Program-made: the position numbers and the translations under genes
Notes under the pieces: generated by a model
Databases searched by the model: none
What the model saw: only the letters and a program-made list of their open reading frames with translations
What the model was told of the DNA's origin: nothing
Assembly (NCBI GenBank): GCA_030670015.1
Contig: DAOVCM010000026.1
Location: 1-8,523 of the forward strand
Source: Candidatus Bathyarchaeota archaeon
GTDB taxonomy: Archaea > Thermoproteota > Bathyarchaeia > TCS64
Reading direction: 5' to 3'
Length of the DNA stretch: 8,523 bases
Shown here: positions 1 to 6,035 of the stretch, piece by piece
Layout of the letters: the number at the start of each line of letters is the position of its first letter
Numbering within the stretch: the first letter of the stretch is position 1

Positions 1-861
1 TCTCCTGTAAAAGATTGAGGGGGCGAGGAGCAAAGGCCTTGTGTAGCCCTCGATGTCGGTGGTCACCCTAATTAGGGCTGTATCGCAGAGGGGTCTCCTC
101 TCGATGAAAGGTATCAAAGCCTCCCTCTTTTCCGGGGGCAACTGCTTCATCCTGACCCAGAGATCCAAAGGAGAGGATGCCTTCGCAACCTCCTCGGAGA
201 TCATCCCAAGCCCAGCTTTCTTCACCATATCCTTCAGGAGCCTCATGTAGAGATAGAAAACTGCGGAGTCCTTTGAGACTCCTACTACCGGGAAGTCGTT
301 GTCCCTACCCAGATATCTGAGGGCGGATATTGAGTTGAAGAGCTCCGTAAGAAGCTCAGGATGGTGCATGTACTCCCTTATCGCATAAGGGAACCTACTA
401 AAGTACAGGGAGCCGTCTAATAGGACGAGGGGATGCCCCCCTCCCTTCAGCACCCTCTTAGCAGCAGCGTAGGCGGCGTCGTACTCGGTTATCATGCGAA
501 CGTACCCTGGGATGAGCCCTCTATCCCGGTCGTCGTAGATCTCTTGGACGTGGATCTTCACCCTCTTCTCTATCATCCTGTCACGACCGGGCCAGTGGAT
601 GAGGGCGAGGGCCCGACCGACAGCTACGAACCCCCCATATGCGAACCTAGACAGCTGGACTCCGCCGTCGACTGAGATTAAGGCCTCGTCCCTTTGCTCT
701 GGGTTCGAGATGTAAGGGTACCAGCATTTCTGAACCTCTTTGGTGAGGATTGAAGGTTCCGAGGGCTTCTCATCCTCGGGCTTGATACCGGATACCACTC
801 GTTCAAGCTCTTCGTAGAACTCATCGAAGAAGAGATCCTGCACCTGAGACAAAGAACTCAC
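1..861 (-). CDS. nurA: NurA-family 5'-3' nuclease, 3' end cut off by the window
   Basis: An uninterrupted minus-strand frame of 287 codons runs from a GTG at 861 off the left edge, so the C-terminus is missing. NurA proteins are Mn-dependent nucleases that act with the HerA translocase (and Mre11-Rad50) in archaeal DNA end resection. The family signature is visible: ISVDGG at residues 62-67 with the first metal-binding Asp65, LLDGSLYF at 147-154 with the second DG motif (Asp149), and VVGVSKDS at 192-199. The RNase H-like core continues beyond the edge. GTG 861 is chosen because a TATA-like box centred near 888 would put the transcript start at about 861, implying a leaderless mRNA; TTG 852 and GTG 843 are in-frame alternatives. 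HerA is not in the window and may lie outside it. Family assignment is from recalled motifs, without a database search. Confidence 0.88.
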   Translation of the reverse strand, partial: MSSLSQVQDLFFDEFYEELERVVSGIKPEDEKPSEPSILTKEVQKCWYPYISNPEQRDEALISVDGGVQLSRFAYGGFVAVGRALALIHWPGRDRMIEKRVKIHVQEIYDDRDRGLIPGYVRMITEYDAAYAAAKRVLKGGGHPLVLLDGSLYFSRFPYAIREYMHHPELLTELFNSISALRYLGRDNDFPVVGVSKDSAVFYLYMRLLKDMVKKAGLGMISEEVAKASSPLDLWVRMKQLPPEKREALIPFIERRPLCDTALIRVTTDIEGYTRPLLLAPSIFYRR

Positions 862-883
862 ACCTTAAGACAGTGTTGACAAG

Positions 884-892
884 GTTTTATAT
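884..892 (-). promoter_or_regulatory. TATA-like box for nurA
   Basis: On the minus strand this reads ATATAAAAC, a good archaeal TATA element. Its centre is about 27 nt before the GTG at 861, the spacing expected between a TATA box and the transcription start, so the nurA message may begin at or next to its start codon. Confidence 0.6.
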
Positions 893-940
893 GGATTGAG
901 GGGTATGACAAGCTCTATGATCGAAAAAAGCACATCTTTG

Positions 941-991
941 TTCATGAATCATGATTAAAACGTTCATAAAATAAACATTAATTTCATGGAA
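941..991. repeat. Cluster of TTCATGAA-like palindromes
   Basis: Two overlapping perfect palindromes, TTCATGAA (941-948) and AATCATGATT (947-956), are followed by TTCATAAA at 963 and an imperfect TTCATGGAA at 983. The TTCAT copies start at 941, 963 and 983, so they are about two helical turns apart. The cluster lies in the AT-rich gap between vapC and nurA, upstream of the nurA TATA box, so it could be an operator array. No regulator is identified. Confidence 0.4.
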
Positions 992-1004
992 CACAATGTC
1001 AATG

Positions 1005-1445
1005 TTATAGTTTTTTCCGTTTGTATTCTGATATATGACGGAGGACCTGGCTCCCAGTCTTGTTGATGAGTCTCCGGTCTGCGGTGTACATCGGTATCCC
1101 CCTCATCTCGCCGAGGGATAGATAGGCAGAATCATAAACGGATATGCCATGCCTCATGGCGTTCTCGACACATTTCTCAGCGAGTTCCCCTGTAAGCGAG
1201 AACAACCAAAGACTGTACCCGTCCAAAGCTTCTGCGACCTTCTTGAGGTCGTCCACGCCGAAGCTTGGATTGTACCTCAGGGCGTTTAAAACCTCAAAGG
1301 GGAGAAGATCTGGTGAAGCTATGTCAATGAGCCTGCTGACGTAGTCATCCCTGAGGTGAAGCGCCCTGTTCGTGTGTTCCTCCTCCACGAACCACTTGGC
1401 GATCACAGAAGCGTCGACCCCGACTACCTCCTCCTCTCCCTCCAC
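1005..1445 (-). CDS. vapC: VapC-type PIN-domain toxin ribonuclease
   Basis: A 146-residue PIN-domain protein, the usual VapC size. VapC toxins are Mg/Mn-dependent endoribonucleases that cleave tRNA, rRNA or mRNA when their antitoxin is lost. The four acidic positions expected in the active site are present: Asp11 (GVDASV), Glu51 (LLPFEVLNAL), Asp105 (SVYDSAYLSLG) and Asp123 (YTADRRL), so the enzyme looks intact. It begins with GTG and overlaps the upstream vapB by 22 nt, a typical translationally coupled arrangement; a purine-rich GGAGGAG stretch lies about 8 nt before the GTG inside vapB. No intact alternative start precedes the catalytic Asp11. The RNA target cannot be inferred from the sequence. 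Confidence 0.88.
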   Translation of the reverse strand: MEGEEEVVGVDASVIAKWFVEEEHTNRALHLRDDYVSRLIDIASPDLLPFEVLNALRYNPSFGVDDLKKVAEALDGYSLWLFSLTGELAEKCVENAMRHGISVYDSAYLSLGEMRGIPMYTADRRLINKTGSQVLRHISEYKRKKL

Positions 1446-1672
1446 CTGCGTATCTCCTCCGTGCTATCCCAGCTAGGGGAGGACCCCCTGATGGAGTCCG
1501 TGGTCCTCGCCGCCTCCTGCAATTTTTTAACGTCAACATCACGACTCTGCTCCTCCTTGCGGAGTTTTTCAGTGATTGCCTCCCTGATGACCTCACTCCA
1601 GTTGATAAAAGGGAGCCTCCTCATCCTCCGACGGGTTTCCTCGTCCACACGAGCTGAAACTACCTCTACCAT
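1424..1672 (-). CDS. vapB: VapB-type ribbon-helix-helix antitoxin
   Basis: An 82-residue, strongly charged protein directly upstream of vapC and overlapping it. The N-terminus (VEVVSARVDEETRRRM, residues 2-17) fits the ribbon strand and first helix of a ribbon-helix-helix DNA-binding fold; NWSEVIREAITEKLRKEE (24-41) fits the second helix and resembles archaeal VapB antitoxins. The acidic and aromatic C-terminus (SWDSTEEIRRWRERRR, 67-82) is the kind of tail that docks on the PIN toxin. It should neutralise VapC and, as a complex, repress its own promoter. The ATG at 1672 lies only a few bases after the predicted transcription start, so the message is probably leaderless or nearly so. Confidence 0.82.
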   Translation of the reverse strand: MVEVVSARVDEETRRRMRRLPFINWSEVIREAITEKLRKEEQSRDVDVKKLQEAARTTDSIRGSSPSWDSTEEIRRWRERRR

Positions 1673-1680
1673 TATACTTT

Positions 1681-1711
1681 GTAATACATAGAAATGTAAT
1701 ATAAATATTAC
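1681..1711. promoter_or_regulatory. vapBC promoter with inverted-repeat operator candidate
   Basis: An AT-rich block directly upstream of vapB contains GTAATA-N4-TATTAC (1696-1701 and 1706-1711), ACAT-N4-ATGT (1686-1689 and 1694-1697) and another GTAAT at 1681. On the minus strand the same bases give a TATA-like ATATTTATATT centred about 31 nt before the vapB ATG. Overlap of inverted repeats with the TATA box suits autorepression by the VapBC complex. The operator role is inference. Confidence 0.5.
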
Positions 1712-1860
1712 GTAGATGTTAAACCAATTGAAACACTACTCCGACATTTTACAAGCTGACATGGAGACCATAACCCGTCTATTGCTCTAGATGGCACCAA
1801 GCTGAAAGGATTTCCATATTCATTAGTCGCCTCGCCAGGCGTCGTAGCATCGTTGATTGT

Positions 1861-1956
1861 GCTGGGTTATGGTCTGAAGTTCCCGAGATGGAGATGGAAG
1901 CCTTATGGGAGGGCGTCCGTGACCTTGGGAAAAGAACGAGAGAGTCCCTGGGATAG
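1861..1956 (+). pseudogene. C-terminal remnant of a second antitoxin
   Basis: In frame with a TAG at 1954-1956 the plus strand reads AGLWSEVPEMEMEALWEG followed by VRDLGKRTRESLG. This is an acidic, Trp-containing tail of the sort found at the C-terminus of VapB antitoxins. It ends 2 nt before the ATG of the decayed PIN gene, as expected for a vapBC pair. No start codon or DNA-binding domain is readable upstream in this frame, and a neighbouring frame gives better-looking coding text before about 1880, so the 5' part appears scrambled by indels. This is a low-confidence reading from position and composition only. Confidence 0.35.
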
Positions 1957-1958
1957 GC

Positions 1959-2362
1959 ATGAATTAAAGGTCGTTGACACCATATTCCTCATCAGCTTGC
2001 TCCGGAACGACTCCCGAACGATTGAGACTGCGAAGGAGTTGGATGCGGATTGAAGTGCTACTACAACTGTCATAAACGTCTTCGAGGTCACCTACAGCGT
2101 GTACAGGAGGATGTCTGACATTGCTGGCAGGCTTAAGGGGTCTGAGATGGTTCTGTCAAATCTCGAGGTGTTCCCTCTTGATTACAGGGCAACGGTGAAG
2201 GCCGCTAAAATTGCTGGCACTCTAGACAGGAAGGGTAAGACCATCGATCTATCCGTTGCACTTATCGCCAGCATCGCGTTGGTGAGAGGAGTCAACTGCT
2301 TGATTACTAGGAATGTCACTCACTTTGAGAGGACCCGGGACCTACAGGTCCAAGAACACTAG
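1959..2362 (+). pseudogene. Decayed VapC-type PIN toxin
   Basis: The frame reads VVDTIFLISLL, then an in-frame TGA at 2051-2053, then TTTVINVFEVTYSVYRRM and continues to CLITRNVTHFER and the stop at 2362. This matches a PIN toxin of about 134 residues end to end. There are three lesions. First, ATG 1959 is followed by AAT TAA; one extra T would restore ATG AAT TTA AAG and join the PIN frame, so a 1-nt deletion is likely. Second, the TGA sits where PIN proteins have a variable linker and could come from GGA by one change. Third, the expected Asp in the IDxxDALIA motif is Val (GTT, 2255-2257), one base from GAT. Translation from 2099 would give only a fragment. It lies beside the intact vapBC but in the opposite orientation. 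Confidence 0.78.
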
Positions 2363-2500
2363 ATGCATAGGTCTTCAACTTAACGCCATCCTCGTCGTAC
2401 CTAGATCCACTATCGACATCTTTTCTTCCACTGGATGAGAACCTGTTGAGGAGATCAAGTTAACTCTCAAGCTAAGGAGATACGCACGATGTGTGCAAGG
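2363..2500. other. Intergenic stretch, no gene seen
   Basis: Between the PIN pseudogene and the SRP RNA 3' end I see no convincing ORF, tRNA or clear terminator. There is no T-tract on the minus strand after the SRP RNA helix 1, so its exact 3' end stays open. Confidence 0.4.
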
Positions 2501-2823
2501 TGCAGCGGCAGCTCCCCGAGATCGTGGGCTGGCCGAGGGGCAGGGGCGCGTTGCCCTCCTCCCTCTCGGATCCCGTGAGCGCCGCACGTCCAGACTTAGG
2601 TTGCTCCCTCCCGGGCCTGGCCAGATTCGCCCGACGAATGTCCCTGCGCCCCCCTACGGGGGCGTAGGATGCCAACCGCTGGCCCCGCGGGGCGAGCTCT
2701 CGACGGAGCGCGAAGCGTCTTACCGCCCGGCTTCCCCTACTCACCCTAGGGTTGCTGACCCCTCCGTGAAGCCCCTTTGAGGTTCAGGGCAGGGCTAGCT
2801 CCCCGGTCCTACCTGCCGCTGCA
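2501..2823 (-). ncRNA. Signal recognition particle 7S RNA
   Basis: This is the RNA scaffold of SRP, which binds SRP54 and SRP19 and targets nascent membrane and secreted proteins to the Sec channel. The 5' and 3' ends pair in a perfect 11-bp helix (2813-2823 with 2501-2511), matching archaeal helix 1. Helix 8 is near 2599-2623 and reads GCCAGGCCCGGGAGGGAGCA, with a GGGA (GNRA) loop and the AGCA side of the SRP54-binding internal loop. Helix 6 is near 2641-2669, a GC-rich hairpin capped by GUAG, which fits the GNAR loop recognised by SRP19. The length (about 323 nt), high GC and order of helices agree with archaeal SRP RNA. Open frames inside it are by-products of GC richness. The ends are uncertain by several bases. 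Confidence 0.9.
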
Positions 2824-2842
2824 GGGTATACACCGCGTTGCG

Positions 2843-2852
2843 TTGATAAATG
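2843..2852 (-). promoter_or_regulatory. TATA-like box for SRP RNA
   Basis: On the minus strand this AT-rich segment (TTTATCAA within GCATTTATCAACGC) is centred about 25 nt upstream of the helix 1 start at 2823, as expected for an archaeal promoter. It supports the proposed 5' end. Confidence 0.5.
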
Positions 2853-3014
2853 CATTTCGCAGCCCACGATAAGTGATATCTCCGGAGTCTTGAACGGCAG
2901 TCGAATTGATAACGGGGAGAGGAATCGCTCTGTCTATACCCTCATGTTGTCTGGTTAAGAGTTTCTAACAGGAAGCTTACTGCCCTATAGATAGATTCCA
3001 CAGATTCTCGTTTT

Positions 3015-3860
3015 CTATATGGGGATGAGGCCAAACTTGATGAGGCTGAGTACTAGGTTGGACGCCATGAGGGCTAGGAAGCTGTACATAGTCACCTTTT
3101 CCAGGGTATTTCCCCAGCTTGGCTTTGAGGCGAGGTAGGTCCTAAGCATCTGCCCTCCGTCAAGGGGGTAGACGGGCAGCATGTTCACCAAGGCTAGGTT
3201 GATGGAGAGGAAGTAGAGCCAGTGGAGGAAGACGCCCACGGTGGATGGAAGCTGTCCTCCAGATATGGAGAAAAGTACGAGTAGTATAAGGCCTGTAACT
3301 AAGTTGACCAGGGAGCCGGCGGCGAAGATGCGCATCTTGGACATCATACTCGCGGCCTTCATCGCCTCCTCATCCGGCTCAACAGCGCCGCCGAAGGTGA
3401 CCACGGCGAGGAGCAATGCCGCTGACTTGACAGGTACGTCCTCGACGACGCACTGTACGCCGTGGCTCAACTCGTGGAAGAGGATGACGACCCCCGCAGC
3501 AGCCAGGAACCAAGGAAGACTCTGGAACCTGATAGTCACCCCCGGGATAAGAGGCATGACGGGAGACGCCTGCTGGGGGAAGTAAAGGAACCTGTAGAGG
3601 TTCTGTAAGAGGATATAAGCCATGAATGCGACCTGGCCGAAGAAGCTGGCGACGCCAACGTTGCCTACAACCCGCCAGAAACGGGGGTTCCACCGGCCCA
3701 TCCGGATGATGAAGGCGTTAAGCCTCGTCGACTTGTACAGAGCGTAGAGAGGGTGGAGCTCCACGCCGAACCTCTCCAGCCTGAGGGTCTTGGCGGCAAG
3801 ATAGAAGCCAAACCACGCTACGACGAGGATGGAAAGTGTGAAGAAGGCGTTGTACTCCAT
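3015..3860 (-). CDS. Site-2-type membrane zinc metalloprotease (M50 family)
   Basis: A 281-residue polytopic membrane protein. The zinc motif HELSH is at residues 129-133 (His129, Glu130, His133) within a hydrophobic helix, and the third ligand is Asp234 in NMLPVYPLDGG (226-236). The linker FGGAVEPDEEAMKAASMMSK (156-175) and RIFAAGSLVNL (177-187) match archaeal site-2 proteases. Hydrophobic stretches at about 6-23, 70-88, 116-137, 146-160, 178-199, 212-230 and 258-280 are likely membrane segments. The family cuts substrates inside the membrane, often to release regulators. No PDZ or CBS domain is present, so this is a minimal form; the substrate cannot be named. ATG 3860 starts right before a membrane helix. 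The gene is divergent from the nucleotidyltransferase gene, 73 bp away. Confidence 0.88.
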   Translation of the reverse strand: MEYNAFFTLSILVVAWFGFYLAAKTLRLERFGVELHPLYALYKSTRLNAFIIRMGRWNPRFWRVVGNVGVASFFGQVAFMAYILLQNLYRFLYFPQQASPVMPLIPGVTIRFQSLPWFLAAAGVVILFHELSHGVQCVVEDVPVKSAALLLAVVTFGGAVEPDEEAMKAASMMSKMRIFAAGSLVNLVTGLILLVLFSISGGQLPSTVGVFLHWLYFLSINLALVNMLPVYPLDGGQMLRTYLASKPSWGNTLEKVTMYSFLALMASNLVLSLIKFGLIPI

Positions 3861-3886
3861 GTTCTCTTAATCCCACATTCAGGCTT

Positions 3887-3916
3887 AACTAATAAGCCGC
3901 GGGCTTCTTTAAATAT
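3887..3916. promoter_or_regulatory. Divergent promoter region between protease and nucleotidyltransferase genes
   Basis: TTTAAATA (3909-3916) on the plus strand lies just upstream of the TTG at 3934. On the minus strand GCTTATTAG (about 3889-3897) is placed about 30 nt before the protease ATG. Both are plausible TATA elements for short-leader transcripts; neither is proven. Confidence 0.45.
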
Positions 3917-3921
3917 CGTTT

Positions 3922-3929
3922 GAGGGGAG
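3922..3929 (+). promoter_or_regulatory. Ribosome binding site deciding a TTG start
   Basis: The purine-rich GAGGGGAG matches the anti-Shine-Dalgarno sequence of 16S rRNA and sits 4 nt before TTG 3934. It favours that codon over the in-frame ATG at 3946. Confidence 0.55.
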
Positions 3930-3933
3930 AGCA

Positions 3934-4617
3934 TTGGCGGACCGGATGGAGATAGTGTACGACGAGGCTAGGTGGAGATTTCTCAAACAACTACGGTCCG
4001 AGGCCGTCGACCTGATACGCCCGTTGGCTACACATCACATCGAGTCCTTCGCTTATGGCAGTATCGCCCGAGGTGATGTCTCCGAGGGGAGCGACATTGA
4101 TATATTCATCCCCAAACCACCTGCTCCCTCCCTCCTTGAGGCCTTCATCGAGCGCGCTGGTTTCACAGCCTTCACAAGGGAGATCGTGCAGGCCACCCCC
4201 ACCTACGTAGCTAAAGGCTACATCTACGTCGGGGAAAACCGGTGCTACTCCTTCCCCCTCGTCCAGCTCAGGGCTGTGGAGAGGGAGTTCTACGACTTTG
4301 CTGGGTCGATAACCTTAAGCCAGATGGAGGAATGTACAAGGGTTCCTGGCGTGGACAAGCGTCTCATGCTCATCGAACCTACCGAGAGGGGGCACGTCGA
4401 ATCCCCAATACTTGGAAGGGAGGGTTCCGTTGCGAAGCTGCTCGGCGTGGGTGTGAATATAGTTCTCGACCGGGTTAGGACTCTACGCAGGCGTGAGAGG
4501 GTGGGAAGGACGGGTGTCTACCTTAAACATAGCTTGACCCCAGAGCAAAGCTTCGGGGATGTATTTGTTCTGCTGGCTAGGAGAAGACCAGCCCTGAGGC
4601 GTAGGCTCAGAAGATAA
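3934..4617 (+). CDS. Nucleotidyltransferase-fold protein, archaeal family
   Basis: A 227-residue protein with a DNA polymerase beta-type nucleotidyltransferase signature: AYGSIARGDVSEGSDIDIFI at residues 40-59, with Gly42-Ser43 and the metal-binding pair Asp54 and Asp56. It is longer than the roughly 100-residue MNT toxin-antitoxin proteins and has an extra conserved-looking domain (about 100-205) including VPGVDKRLMLIEPTERGHVE (137-156) and GREGSVAKLLGVGVN (161-175). I associate this layout with an uncharacterised archaeal nucleotidyltransferase family (possibly COG1665), from memory. The acceptor substrate is unknown, and no partner toxin or HEPN gene is adjacent. TTG 3934 is chosen because GAGGGGAG ends 4 nt upstream; ATG 3946 is the alternative. 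The C-terminus is Arg-rich (residues 216-227), consistent with RNA or nucleotide contact. Confidence 0.72.
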   Translation: MADRMEIVYDEARWRFLKQLRSEAVDLIRPLATHHIESFAYGSIARGDVSEGSDIDIFIPKPPAPSLLEAFIERAGFTAFTREIVQATPTYVAKGYIYVGENRCYSFPLVQLRAVEREFYDFAGSITLSQMEECTRVPGVDKRLMLIEPTERGHVESPILGREGSVAKLLGVGVNIVLDRVRTLRRRERVGRTGVYLKHSLTPEQSFGDVFVLLARRRPALRRRLRR

Positions 4618-4687
4618 TCCATGCATGGTGGCCTCTGACACGAGGGCTGCAGCAAAATAATTATATCGGGAATATCGTTCTCTCGGT

Positions 4688-4695
4688 AAAAAAAA
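4688..4695 (-). terminator. T8 tract, dnaG terminator
   Basis: Eight consecutive T on the minus strand begin 15 nt after the dnaG stop codon. Archaeal RNA polymerase terminates at such T-tracts without a required hairpin. It lies in the spacer between two convergent genes (stops at 4617 and 4711). Confidence 0.65.
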
Positions 4696-4710
4696 GGGGT
4701 TTTAGAGTGA

Positions 4711-5826
4711 CTACAGATCCTTGAAGACCATGACCTTGATTCCGGCAGGGGTTCTGATGCCTTCTGCGATGCGTTCGCCCACTAGGGTCTTGATGCCGTT
4801 GCTCACCGCTGTGTCGACGAGGCGGCCTGTGATGATGCCGTCGAAGAGGACGATGTCGATGTCCTTTTGCTCCTTGAGCTTGTCGACGAGCTCGCTCACT
4901 GGCACCCTTCCCAGCCGGCTTCCATCCTTCTTGAGGAGGAGGGCTTCAAGAGTGCCCTTGAGCTCCTTGGCTAAGCTGGTCAACTCGGTCATGCCCTCAA
5001 CGTCTTCCACTGGAACCTTCTTGGAGAGGGCGTTCTTGATCTCTTCGGGTTTGAGGTCCTCCACCTCCTTTCCTCTGGGGGCTCTAGCCACGTACTTTGG
5101 CTTCGCGACCTGGAGGAGTTCCTTGAGGATGAGGTCGCCACCTCTGTCGCCGTCGAGGAAGGCTGTTATCTCCTTCCTCTTGCTTAGGTTTATAATGGTC
5201 TTCGGCACCTTGACGCCCTCGAGGGCGATGACGCCGGTGAACCCGCTCTTGAGCATGTTGATGACGTCAGCCCGGCCTTCGACGACGATGATCTTCTTCT
5301 TCTTGGATATATCAGGGGTTGCCGTCAGCCTCTCCCGGCCGTAGTGGACGGGTTTGACACGCTTGTCCTCCATGGATACTTCTATGAGGAGCTTGTCGAT
5401 GTCTTGTGTCTCCGTCACCACCCAGTCCCTCATCAGCTCTTTAGCCCGCGTCAGGATCATCTCCCGCTTGTCTATGCGGATGTCGGATATCTTCTCGATG
5501 GTGATCTTCGCCTCGCAGGGGCCTACCCTGTCAACGGTTTCCATGGCGGCTGCGATGATAGCTGTCTCCGCCCTGTCCAGGCTGGAGGGTGCTACAATTG
5601 TACCCTCTGTCCTGTCGTTCGCCGACCTTAGCGTGATGTCTATCCGCCCTATCTTACCTGATTTCTGCAGCTCCCTGAGCTCGAACTCCTTTGGGAAGAG
5701 CCCCTCTGTCTGACCAAAGATAGCGCCGATGACATCGTGCTTCTCCACGACGCCTTCCACAACGAATTTTGCCTCGACGACATACTTTGAACTCTTTTTA
5801 CTCTTTGAACTCATGTGTGTTCTCAT
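4711..5826 (-). CDS. dnaG: Archaeal DnaG-type primase / exosome subunit
   Basis: A 371-residue archaeal DnaG. The conserved N-terminal block EGVVEKHDVIGAIFGQTEGL (residues 24-43) is followed by the Toprim domain at about 178-250, with KIIVVEGRADVINML (catalytic Glu183) and the acidic DGDRGGD (225-231). The C-terminal block IDIVLFDGIITGRLVDTAV (about 323-341) is also typical. Archaeal DnaG makes short RNA in vitro and, in several archaea, is a stable part of the RNA-degrading exosome through Csl4; replicative priming is done by PriSL. It is somewhat shorter than the roughly 400-residue relatives I recall, mainly between the Toprim domain and the C-terminal block. The first 14 residues are Lys/Ser-rich and not conserved; ATG 5814 (residue 5) is an equally possible start because GATGAG lies upstream of it. 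A structured leader precedes the gene. Confidence 0.93.
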   Translation of the reverse strand: MRTHMSSKSKKSSKYVVEAKFVVEGVVEKHDVIGAIFGQTEGLFPKEFELRELQKSGKIGRIDITLRSANDRTEGTIVAPSSLDRAETAIIAAAMETVDRVGPCEAKITIEKISDIRIDKREMILTRAKELMRDWVVTETQDIDKLLIEVSMEDKRVKPVHYGRERLTATPDISKKKKIIVVEGRADVINMLKSGFTGVIALEGVKVPKTIINLSKRKEITAFLDGDRGGDLILKELLQVAKPKYVARAPRGKEVEDLKPEEIKNALSKKVPVEDVEGMTELTSLAKELKGTLEALLLKKDGSRLGRVPVSELVDKLKEQKDIDIVLFDGIITGRLVDTAVSNGIKTLVGERIAEGIRTPAGIKVMVFKDL

Positions 5827-5839
5827 CTTTTCATTTGTC

Positions 5840-5918
5840 TCACACTTACCGCAGGTGCCCCTTCGTACCCTATGGGGTTCACCTGGGTTTGACAGAATCA
5901 GACCCTTTGTGAGTGTGA
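5840..5918. ncRNA. Candidate structured RNA element: compact three-way junction
   Basis: The two ends pair in a 10-bp helix with one wobble (5840-5849 with 5909-5918). Inside are two hairpins. P2 is 5852-5861 with 5874-5877 and 5880-5885 (CAGGTG and CCCC against GGGG and CACCTG, with a 2-nt bulge). P3 is 5885-5892 with 5898-5905 (8 bp with one wobble, 5-nt loop). G5885 can pair in either, and junction linkers are only 0-3 nt. On the minus strand the element ends 13 nt before the dnaG ATG. It matches no riboswitch, tRNA or ribozyme consensus I know. Orientation is undetermined; the dnaG leader is favoured. Confidence 0.45.
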
Positions 5919-5922
5919 TGGG

Positions 5923-5945
5923 AATGACGCCCCTTGGGGGTCGTT
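5923..5945. repeat. Stable hairpin beside the three-way junction
   Basis: 5923-5928 pairs with 5940-5945 and 5930-5932 with 5937-5939, leaving one bulged G and a CTTG tetraloop (5933-5936 on the plus strand). Together with GGTGT/ACACC arms near 5971-5985 it extends the structured zone across most of the dnaG-GAPDH spacer. Confidence 0.5.
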
Positions 5946-6006
5946 CATTTTCCCTGCGGTGAGAGTGATTAGGTGTTTCCTACACCGAGAGATTAAGCAT
6001 CTGTCC

Positions 6007-6019
6007 CCCATAAAAACCT
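6007..6019 (-). promoter_or_regulatory. Possible dnaG promoter
   Basis: On the minus strand GGTTTTTATGGGG is a TATA-like element preceded by a purine-rich stretch. It would start a transcript near 5986 and give dnaG a leader of about 160 nt that contains all the hairpins between 5840 and 5990. I see no better TATA box closer to dnaG. Confidence 0.35.
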
Positions 6020-6035
6020 TCCCGAAGATACCGTG

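Noticed and set aside
433..675. 80-codon plus-strand frame
   Set aside because: It is the exact antisense frame of nurA, whose conserved DG motifs lie on the other strand.
2051..2053. TGA read as selenocysteine within the PIN gene
   Set aside because: PIN toxins have no Cys or Sec at this variable linker position, the gene has two other damaging changes, and I see no obvious SECIS-like hairpin. TGA acts as a normal stop for GAPDH.
2472..2780. Open reading frames of 90-95 codons on both strands
   Set aside because: They fall inside the SRP RNA and are Arg/Pro/Gly-rich translations of GC-rich structured sequence.
4721..5344. 207-codon plus-strand frame
   Set aside because: It is antisense to dnaG and rich in Ser, Thr and Leu as expected from the reverse of a conserved coding frame; it has no recognisable motif.
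5840..5918. tRNA or hammerhead ribozyme
   Set aside because: The closing helix is 10 bp rather than 7, there is no T-loop GTTCRA or anticodon arm, and the CUGAUGA and GAA hammerhead core is absent on both strands.
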